Shown piece by piece: positions 56,026 through 64,000 of a DNA stretch of 64,000 nucleotides (its first letter is position 1; each line of letters begins with the position of its first letter). The notes beneath the pieces are model-generated. The model had not been told where the DNA came from. It saw only the letters and a program-made list of their open reading frames with translations, and did no database searches. A program made the translations under genes and the position numbers. The stretch lies in NCBI GenBank assembly GCA_023653785.1, contig JAMKCH010084986.1, forward strand, positions 94,626 to 158,625, in the 5' to 3' direction. This DNA comes from Ophioderma brevispina (lineage: Eukaryota > Echinodermata > Ophiuroidea > Amphilepidida > Ophiodermatidae).

Positions 56026-57967
56026 GGGCAATCTACCGAGCGCAGATCTAGATCCAATGCGCATCATCGAGATCCAGATACGGAGATCCACTCTCACGGG
56101 CGCAGACCTGACACCATAACCCCGCACTCAAAAGGGCAATCACCTTCCGCTGGTGACCCGGAAATGTATCGATTGTATCAGACTCCCTGATTGTATCGGC
56201 AGTGTGCTGTTAATGGGTAGACAGCTTTGTTCTTACTCTATGGCCATATTTTGTGTGAATGTGCAGTTAAAACGTAATTGGTTGATGATTTTGTGGAATT
56301 CAACGAAGATTTTGGCTCTATTTGAAACCAACGCGGACAGGCAGAAACCTGTAATAGTTGGCTTGCTTGACAACCGATTTCGATGGTAAAGTAGACTTCA
56401 ATTCCTGCATCAATCGTTTTTGATAAACCCTTTTAGTAGTTTTAATTATCACCCTAGGCCTAGCCTAGAAACTATTTTGGTATATATAGGTGTTAACCAC
56501 TTACACTACAGTCAACCATGGAAGTTCCAACAGCGACCAATGATTGGTTGATACCTCACTTAAGTTAGAAGATGGCAAAAAAGAAGACGCAGGATGAGGC
56601 CTATCTTAGAAGGAGGAAGAGAATCATCGCTGCTGTTTCATCTGCAATATTAGCCATTTCTTTCCTTTGATGTTATTTCCTCCCATAGAAGACCAAATCA
56701 GTATGGTGTCAAAAATCCTATATCGGGTGTTATTTGGGGAACAGAAGCCATCCACATGGATGATGAGAAAGTCAGCTAGAAACTTCAAGAGTTTCCCATG
56801 AAACTTTTACCTTCATTTTAAGTAGAATATTTAAATCCAATATCACAAAGATTTATTTTAAAAAGGATTGGTCGCCTTTTCAAGATCTATCAGAAAGAAT
56901 TTTTTGCAATCAGTCCTGTGAAGGTTGCCCATTACAAGTCATCCTTGAACCGAGGTCGATGGAGGCTGGTCTGCTTCCAGGGCCTGTTAGCGTGTAGCGT
57001 ATCCACTAGCACCGACGGATTTTGCAGGCCCTAGAACCCAACACGCCATCTCTTGCAAAATGGAAAACTAAGAAGCTTGGCTCCATGGTTTTGTTTTGGT
57101 TGAGGGCATTATGTAGCATCTCTCACCTTTTTGCCTGGTCTGACCACTGTATCCAGATCCAATAATCCTGCCTCTTTCATCTCTTTTGAATTTCTTCAAA
57201 GTATGGAATGTGAATGATTAATTTGACCCATTCCTACAATTTACATGATCTTATCCTCAGCCTCATGGTTTGAGCCACAAGCTTATCCGCATTCGGTCTC
57301 CTTATGGCTCCAGCTTTTCTTTGCCATTTTATCTACTATATACTCATGGACTACTCAGACTCAGTCAGGTAACCGTAACCGCGATCAAAACAGATTTTCA
57401 TAGGAAGCACTACTTACTCGACACCTGACTAGCGACTACGACATTTTGGCTAAAAATTAAGGTAATATTGCGCCAATTTTTATAACGTACCAACCGTCTG
57501 CGTTAAGTTACGCGAGTCCCATGCTTGCCCAGCTGATCAATTACAACATTCCATCGCATCGCGTACCTCCTTGGTTTCACGGTGTAATGAACAAGTCAAA
57601 ACAGGACCACAAGCATGCAATCGTTTATATACAGTTTACACTGATGTCTGATCGAATCTTGGTCAAAAGTAGTGCCCATAAACAGAGCCGTAAAACAGTC
57701 CAATAACATGATACAATCACACAAATCTTCTTACTCAAAAGTTCTCGAATATTAAATGGTTGACGAGCTACTTGTAACGTCCATGGACCTAAGGTGATCA
57801 ATATTAAAAAAACAATCACAGACGCAACGCACGAGGCAACAGCACAGTACACACATGTAGTACGGGTTATCAGATTCCAGATCCCTGCCCGTGTAGATGC
57901 GCCCATTCCTAGGAGATGCGATCGGATGCGCTCGGAAATCTGGATCTGCGCTCCGTGTATATTGCCC
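56026..57967. mobile_element. 1.94-kb DNA transposon with TIRs
   Basis: Left end GGGCAATCTACCGAGCGCAG; right end inverse GGGCAATATACACGGAGCGC, both continuing into AGATC-rich subterminal repeats with 'gagatcc' words. It interrupts a repeat that is continuous at 44027-44390. No clear target-site duplication. Inside, a short frame from 'gaagatggcaaaaaagaaga' ('AKKKTQDEAYLRRRKRI') may be a transposase remnant; no catalytic motif seen. The frame 57625-57969 runs out through the right TIR and is not a gene. Confidence 0.75.
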
Positions 57968-58439
57968 AATGTCTCAAAGGCATCTTCCCAGACCTCATGT
58001 CTAACAAGTGCTATGGGTGGAACCAGTGGTGTTTACTTTTTAAATTTCAATTTGTATAATATTTAGTACAGTACTGTCTAGAGGACCAAAACAATCGTGT
58101 TTTCAAAGCAACACAAATCCTAGTCTCTCTAGTGTGATTGTTGCTGTCTGATCATCTGTTCCCTTCTGTCCTCATCTTCTAGCTGTATGAGCATCTTCCA
58201 TCCCACTTCATTCAAGTGCTCTTCTGTCAGTTTGTTCTTTTCTCTCCAGAGGTAGTGGCCAATCCAAAACCCTGGATTTGTTGTGTTATGCATTTTTCCC
58301 ACCCACACTTCCATATAATATAGCCGCTGCAAGAAAAATCTGAGGCGACACTGAAACATTTGCAAAATAGTCCACCCTCGAGATTGGTAAAAATTTAAGA
58401 AATAAGGGCCGACCTATTACGTAATAACATCCCACATTG

Positions 58440-60000
58440 CCGGAGTTGTAGGTATGACTCCAGCTTCAACAGAAAATCATCCCTTGTAGTGTCCATGTCT
58501 TTCATGATGAAGGCGAGTTATGTATCGGCGATGTCGATTGTTACCATGATAGTCCCGTTGAACTTGGCATGTGCGGGTAAAGTGGGTTGTATGTCTACCG
58601 GTAGCACCGAGGAATGTTGGGGGTTAGGTCGCATTGGGGTGCGGGGGTTGTAGTAGCTGTTGTCATAGTGCAACAATTAGTAACTATGTTGCAGGGTTTG
58701 TCAATGTTCCTTGAGGAGTTGACCATTCCTCGTCGGTTGAGAATTTAAGCTTTTTCTATCTAGCAAGGAGGATCAATGTCCCCCATTGTCGAAGTAGAAA
58801 ACTTTGTTATTTCTTCTACAATTTCCAAGTTCTTGGGTACGCTACGCTCCAAATCTCACTGGTTAAATTTAAACACGTCTGTTGATGTGCGCTGTTTGCC
58901 TTGGCCTGAGCGTGGGCAAATGGTGGATATAATTTTCTTTGTTTTGGTGCTTTTGTGAGATTTCATCAACGAGAGCCTCGGAGCTCTGCGATGTGCAAAT
59001 TGTTCGTCCAACATGAACGATTTTAAAAAAAAAAAAGGTTGTGGGGTTTTTTTTGACATTGACACCATTCCAAGACCTTATTTCATCCAGACATTGCCCC
59101 TGACTTTCAATGCGTGTACTACTATGTGAGTATCCAAATTTCCTTTCTCATAAATTCTCTGATCATAGATCTGCCAACCATCATCTTAGAACATTTTCTG
59201 AACATTGGTAGCATTAGGAACACTCTTGTCATTGCTGCTTTGTGTATTACTAAGGTCTTAAGTTATATTACATGCTCACAGTGCAAGTTCACTATTTGCC
59301 CTTTTGGTGGAAAAAAAAAAATCCTTCACTTTCAAATGCGAGCGACGTTAAACATTATTGGAAATGTCTTTACATATTGCACAATTCAACTGCGGCTTTG
59401 AGGTTACTAATCACACCAACTCAACTTGCTTGTGGAAAACTGTCCTTTGGTCACCACGTTACAGTCCTGCGGTTTGTATCTTTTCAATGTTTCAATTGCA
59501 ATTTTTGACACAGTCAATTCTTGTAGCAACTACTCAAGGGGGGCAGTGAGTTTTGGGGAAGATGGAGGAACCAGTGGCAATGAATGGGGACAGAAGAATA
59601 CTCGGTGATAGCAGAGTAATGAGATAATGTCCGCATCCTTTTCAGTGTGGCGCATTCCTTCAGTTTTATTACAGACGATAGGGCATTATTTGTGATTGCG
59701 TTGGTCAGACATCCTTGGGATAATTGATGTATAGACCTTTATGAACATCGGGTAACATTTTACTTTACTGCATTGTGTAATATCCAAACGGTGCCTATTC
59801 TCACTCCTCAATGATTTGGTTGTGTTAGTGTGTACCGATTTCCATTCATTCACCGTTCTGGGAAAGAAAGAGAAATTCTTGGTGAAGCGGAAGTTGTGAT
59901 GTTGTTGTTTGCTCCATATTTACGCACTTTTCTTTGCAGCATTTACTTTCTGGCAGTAACGGAGGAAACATTGTCAGTTGCCTTATCGTAATAAACCACA
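58440..60000. other. No gene supported
   Basis: Extra sequence relative to repeat copy A. Short frames (58776-58958, 59114-59401) show hydrophobic AT-rich text and no signals. A10+ run near 59025. Confidence 0.35.
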
Positions 60001-60930
60001 TAAACCGTGTGGTTTATTCTTTAAATTCTGTTTAAGCGTTTCCGAATTCATAGGGTGTTCAGTGAAAAGGGTGTCAACCTTAGGAAAACAACCCAAGGAC
60101 CACCACAATTAGGAGCCTATTTTTCGAAAACTATTTACTCCTTAACCAGCCAGCAAGTCTTGTTTAATATAATCTCAATTCCCTTTATTTCCATTTCTTT
60201 ATCATATGCCCTAGTGGTGTTTTTGTCAAATGCCACCTACTATAATCTTGATTATTTAATTTAATTCTAATGCCTTAATTTCTAAAGAAAAACCCAGTCC
60301 CTTTTCATTATCTGTGTGTTGACATAGCATAATTGGTTCCATCTCTGCATATTAGCACAAAGAAAAAAAGTCATATTCTCCTCTTTAATTGGAAAACGGG
60401 TAAAGAGGAAGGTAAAAAGAGTATAGTGGTAAAGAGTCTTACATTTTAAATCAATCCAAATTTTGATCTATATTTGGACATTTTCACATCTTGACAGTTG
60501 GTTGTTTTATGGGATATTTTTAATATTATTTTCCATCATCTGATGGATAAGACTGGTAAATCATTGGTAATTAAGTTTTGTCTTGTCATCATGTGTACCG
60601 GTCAATAAATGCATCCCTTGGCGGTAGTGGAGTAAGCCATTACACGCATTAAAGTGAGGTATCGGTTTTTAATATATACGATCATACTCGTGCTCTCATG
60701 TCACTATGACAATATATCCACTTTTTAGAATTTGAATTTTCTGATTAGTTTCTGGTAAGTTACTACAATGATTTCCTACATGTATTAAAGGGGTAATCCC
60801 ATAACAATCAACTCCATGATAACACCTCCAAACATCTCTTAAGCATTTGGTATATTGTATTAGTATCGACCCCAAAAATCCAGCTATGAACCCACATCCC
60901 GCACATAATGTTTCACGCCATTTTTATTCC

Positions 60931-61439
60931 CACCCTTCTGTTAAAACCTCATTAACCTTTCTGACTTTTGATCGGCCGATGGACCCTCCTGAGCGTTCCA
61001 TTTGGGTTATATTTGGAATATTCATTCACCATAGGCTTGCCTGTCCTCATGGAAGACCGCAAAGCTTGGAAAGCTAGCTATGCTGATGTCTGATTGATGA
61101 TGATGAGGGTCGACTTGCGGTCGTGTGATGATGAGGATAGGCTAAATAAGGTCGCTATTTTGCCGGATTTCCATTGTGCATTAGCACCTCCTCTGCATAT
61201 GCTTGGCGCTGTTCAGATGTGTCATGACTGATACTCCTGTGGTTTGTCTTTAGATTTCCTTGGGTTTGTTATGCCTTTACCACACGAGCATAGTTGGCCT
61301 ATTATTATCAACAATCACCTTATCATCATGATAGTTCCCACTATCACTTTAAAACTTAGTGATAGGTTTTGACCTGTTCCTTGAACAGTTAGTGGCGATG
61401 CTCGAGCTGAAGTAACCGGTGTGTTTCACAGACACTGGT
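60931..61439. other. No gene seen
   Basis: AT-rich sequence between the large repeat and the 61.4-kb candidate exon. Nothing supportable. Confidence 0.4.
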
Positions 61440-61524
61440 TCAGGCATCATGAGGTGTGTTCTTAAGGACTGCCTCCTTCTGCTGTACCTTCTTGATGGGT
61501 TCCATTGCACGGTGCTTAAGAATC
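61440..61524 (-). CDS. Candidate terminal exon, basic helix
   Basis: After 'cttcccacaacttgaccgaag' the frame takes two upstream bases and runs 27 codons to TGA: 'ILKHRAMEPIKKVQQKEAVL' and 'KNTPHDA'. Lys/Gln-rich, helix-like. The competing listed frame (61349-61534) is Arg/Ser-rich and less natural. Confidence 0.35.
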
Positions 61525-61943
61525 CTTCGGTCAAGTTGTGGGAAGACCAGCAAAACCCAAATTTGCAATCATACTACTTAATGAATTTTGCCCTGTATAT
61601 AAAATATTTTCATAATGAGAATGGATACTGAAAGTAGTATAGAATGATTTATTATAAGACGGAAACTCTGAATATAGGAAAAAAAGTATTATGATAATCT
61701 TTTTTACAAACAGAGCAAACAAAATCAACACCCACACAAGTACGGCGCGTGTGCACCCTAAACAATACAAAACAAAACAAAAAACAAGAAAACGGCCGAT
61801 TCCTCGCTCTCGTCTCACAGTTTCTACAATGATCATGTAAATACTATTTCGGGTAATATATTTATGTGGTATAAGAAAGTCAAAGTACGGTAAATTGAAT
61901 CTAACCACATTCTGAGAAATTCCACAATATTCGGTCAATAGGC

Positions 61944-62075
61944 CTTTATCAAGGGATGAAAAAAGAAAAGGAGAAACAAAATGAAAAAAGAAGAAAAGGT
62001 AAAGAAATACTGAAGGATGGAAGAAAGACAAAAGAAACAACCTATAAACCACAGGAGTTGCCCAAAGGAAAATGA
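61944..62075 (+). CDS. Candidate Lys/Glu-rich terminal exon
   Basis: Following 'cacaatattcggtcaatag', a plus frame runs 43 codons to TGA: 'GMKKEKEKQNEKRRKGKEIL' then 'KETTYKPQELPKGK'. The DNA is strongly purine-rich, so it may be low-complexity chance. The long minus frame over it (61531-62052) is Phe/Leu-rich only because of that bias. Confidence 0.25.
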   Translation, partial: LYQGMKKEKEKQNEKRRKGKEILKDGRKTKETTYKPQELPKGK

Positions 62076-62232
62076 AAAATAATTTGCCCTAAAATATTCA
62101 ATGAAAGCTAATAGTGAAAACAAATAAGTAAATATTAAACATAATAAATAAAAGTCAACAGAATACATAAATGGACACATGTTTATAATATCGCAATTTC
62201 TAATAAATAAAAGTTCAAAACCCCTATTCGTT

Positions 62233-62595
62233 TCAGCGGATGTACTTACGTTCATGGACGGTTGAAAGCATGGATCGAAAGGTCCATTCCTCTAGGTGAA
62301 CTGTTGTCCAATTGAATATTATCCATTTGTAACTGTAGTTTTTACGCTCTTGTCTTTGTTGTGTACTGTAGTCAAGGCGGTGATAAACACATCGTGAGAG
62401 TGTGTGCTCTTCACTGGTATAATTTAGCTTTGGTTTGGTGTTGTCACGTTGATGTTTCTGTGTATCGATCAGCCAATCTGCGTCTCGATCTCTCGATGTA
62501 GAGCCTATTCCATGGGGTGACATTGGTGAATGTACAGGTGAGCTACTTCGGATGCATATGTGCAGGAATAGCTGGTTATTGGTTTCCCATGACAT
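62233..62595 (-). CDS. 120-codon frame with strong start context
   Basis: The ATG at 62595 sits in GCCACCATGT, an almost ideal vertebrate-style Kozak context. The frame is hydrophilic: 'SPMSPHGIGSTSRDRDADWL', 'DNTKPKLNYTSEEHTLSR', 'YSTQQRQERKNYSYKW', then a stop at 62233. No domain recognised, no signal peptide, no membrane segment. It could be a single-exon small protein or a 5' exon read past its donor. Confidence 0.4.
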   Translation of the reverse strand: MSWETNNQLFLHICIRSSSPVHSPMSPHGIGSTSRDRDADWLIDTQKHQRDNTKPKLNYTSEEHTLSRCVYHRLDYSTQQRQERKNYSYKWIIFNWTTVHLEEWTFRSMLSTVHERKYIR

Positions 62596-62717
62596 GGTGG
62601 CAGGTGGTCCCGACCGAAGAAGTCTTGGTTGAGTTGATAGATGAGCTGACGAGTTTGCCCTTGAGGTTTTTCTTATTTAAATCTTTTAAATCTTCATTAT
62701 ACTTACTACCTACTTAA

Positions 62718-63185
62718 GGCTCATTGGCATATCCAGGGGGTGCAGAGGGAATTGTGCGTACCCAGGGGTGTAAAACACTCTGCCATAGCTTTAATATAGT
62801 TTTTCATAGATAACCCAATGGGTCAAATGTCCACAGTGGCTTACCGTCCGTGGGGGCCTGGGGGCACGTTTCCCACTTTGGCTTGAAATACGGGATGATA
62901 TGACCAAAATATGCATTTTCAACCCTCTTTTTGGGGCAATTTTGACCAATTTCAGCCTAAATGTTGGCACATTAAAGTAAATTTTGCATTTTTGATGGCG
63001 CTCCGCACAATTTCGCACATTCAGACTTAAGTGGAGTAATTCCTGGGACGACATACGAATTTTTGGCCCGTCTGCAGGACGCTTGGAATTGTGCCCCCTT
63101 TTGATCAACTGCCGTCGTACTCCACTGATGTCCATTTGTCTGACAACTCCCCCCCCAAGTTGCCTGTACATCGTTTGAGTTGGTG
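62718..63185. other. No gene supported
   Basis: A 137-codon minus frame (62791-63204) is mixed in composition and without signals. The 'catatccagggggtgcag' stretch near 62728 resembles the end sequence of the 63.55-kb MITE. Confidence 0.3.
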
Positions 63186-63255
63186 GTGAAGTAGAGGTGG
63201 CCATAGTTGGTCAATTACCAATGGATCATGAGGTTAAGGGTTCAAACCGCTGCCA
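63186..63255 (+). tRNA. tRNA-like promoter boxes, possible SINE head
   Basis: TGGCCATAGTTGG (63198-63210) fits a Pol III A box and GGTTCAAACC (63239-63248) a B box, about 28 bases apart. The acceptor and anticodon arms do not fold cleanly, so a tRNA-derived SINE or chance is more likely than a working tRNA. Confidence 0.25.
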
Positions 63256-63549
63256 CACTTGGTATTATTTCTTTTCAGCCCTCCTTAAAATTGGCACCCA
63301 ATCATACTCTGCTAGCTATGGTAGAAAATGATATCTTTTTTCTGTTCCCTATGCATACTGCAGATTGTCCCTCTATGTGTTTGCTGATTACGCAACAACT
63401 AACTTTGAGTGTTTATACTGCCTATTTATATCATTATAGTGTCCTTGACTGTGAAATTGCCGGTTCTTTATGCCCCTCTCCACCTCACATCTGATATGAA
63501 TCCCAAACTGTAAACTTGCTGTTGCTGTCTGTTGATATTACTCTCACAC

Positions 63550-63752
63550 CATTGGCGTAACCAGACCTTTGCAAGGAGGGGGGGGCTGAAGGGGTGCCAA
63601 GCTTTTTTTGAGGGGGCAAATTTGGTCCTTCTATATAGACACTTGTTGTCAAAAGTCATTTCATTTGGGGGGCAGAAGGGGGGAAGGGTTTCTGTTTGGG
63701 GGGGGCTTGCGCCCCTCCCCCCCCCCCCCCCCCCCCGCTGGTTACGCCACTG
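63550..63752. mobile_element. hAT-like MITE
   Basis: Left end CATTGGCGTAACCAG; right end inverse CAGTGGCGTAACCAG, a 14-15-bp TIR with one mismatch. CAGTGGCG-type ends and 8-bp duplications are known from hAT-group elements. Flanks TCTCACAC and TCCTCACA look like an 8-bp duplication blurred by one indel. The interior has G- and C-runs (C19 near 63718). 203 bp. Confidence 0.7.
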
Positions 63753-64000
63753 TCCTCACACCCATAATTGCGCACATTTGAGCAGCATGTTGACCTAAGG
63801 ATAAGTTTTGGCTGTCTCAAATGCTTCTTTTAACAAGTAGGGGGAACAAGTCAGCCCCATTGAATGCATGGACATTGAACTTCTTGCCCCGCTACATCGG
63901 TAACTAAGCTTTTTAGACAGTCAAAACTATTCCCTCATTTTAATCCTATGAACTTCACCAATAATTTGGCCATTTTTTAAAAAACAGAAAAAAACTAAAA
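63753..64000. other. No gene seen
   Basis: AT-rich window end. Nothing supportable. Confidence 0.4.

Larger units (their letters stand above)
54240..60930 (-). mobile_element. Large interspersed repeat, copy B, split by insertions
   Basis: Same blocks and order as copy A (33545-35990) but spread over 6.7 kb. The MULE-like fragment is at 54262-54600, the 44027-type block at 55875-56014 and 58057-58250, the 'acactgaaacatttgcaaaa' block at 58328-58440, and the last block at 60005-60930. The 1.94-kb TIR element at 56026-57967 lies in the second block. Sequence between the blocks (54600-55870, 58440-60000) is not explained. Confidence 0.55.

Noticed and set aside
57625..57969. 114-codon minus frame
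   Set aside because: Begins in the right TIR of the 1.94-kb transposon and has no transposase motif.
61531..62052. 173-codon minus-strand frame
   Set aside because: Runs of Phe, Leu and Ile come from a purine-rich plus strand; no signals and no domain. A smaller plus-strand candidate lies in the same DNA.
1..64000. A coherent new multi-gene system
   Set aside because: The candidate exons are scattered, unidentified and not linked by operon, shared domain or shared regulatory layout; the window is mostly repeats.

Overview
The window looks like a piece of an animal (metazoan) nuclear genome, almost certainly an invertebrate. It is AT-rich, has no long uninterrupted genes and no operon-like layout, and is packed with interspersed repeats: foldback MITEs, TTAA-flanked MITEs, a LINE reverse transcriptase, satellite blocks and a Helitron-like satellite carrier. 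The coding signal comes in short pieces of 20 to 70 codons bounded by GT/AG signals. The repeat styles (direct RGGTCA hexamers, TTAACACC palindromes, TTAAAG-ended MITEs) would suit a marine deuterostome such as an echinoderm, hemichordate or cephalochordate, but that is a guess. I recognise no gene that fixes the taxon.

Layout. 0.6-3.8 kb: a 1.6-kb tandem duplication. 4.2-5.5 kb: a minus-strand coding block in shifted frames. 5.65-7.6 kb: a large inverted repeat around a coding remnant and a hairpin. 8.8-9.75 kb: satellite units and a TTAA MITE. 15.0-16.3 kb: two satellite families. 19.55-22.5 kb: about 21 units of a 130-bp satellite inside a Helitron-like frame. 23.1-24.0 kb: two TTAA MITEs. 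24.5-31.3 kb: the best gene signals, all minus strand, as exon chains whose splice phases agree. 33.5-36.5 kb: a large interspersed repeat with a MULE-like transposase fragment, a foldback with a target-site duplication, and a TTAA MITE. 38.0-38.7 kb: two candidate exons. 41.5-42.4 kb: a GT-rich block with a LINE-like tail. 42.9-43.7 kb: tandem units, one carrying a MITE whose empty site survives in the next unit. 47.3-51.4 kb: a 1.95-kb tandem duplication carrying a candidate first exon, ending in a TTAACACC element. 52.4-53.6 kb: an unlabelled open frame and a LINE RT. 54.2-60.9 kb: a second copy of the 33.5-36.0 kb repeat, split by younger insertions including a 1.94-kb TIR element. 61.4-63.8 kb: small candidate exons and a hAT-like MITE.

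The genes do not form a visible pathway. The two best models (about 28.2-26.4 kb and 31.2-29.3 kb) encode proteins I do not recognise; the second ends in an acidic, Ala/Thr/Pro-rich tail and has two MITEs in an intron.

Quality caution: duplicated copies differ largely by one-base indels, often in homopolymers, and several coding blocks carry single-base frameshifts. This fits uncorrected single-molecule sequence as well as decay, so broken frames here should not be read as proven pseudogenes. I found no convincing new biological system. The most interesting structures are the Helitron-like satellite with repeated nuclear-receptor-type half-sites and the two MITE insertions with preserved empty sites.
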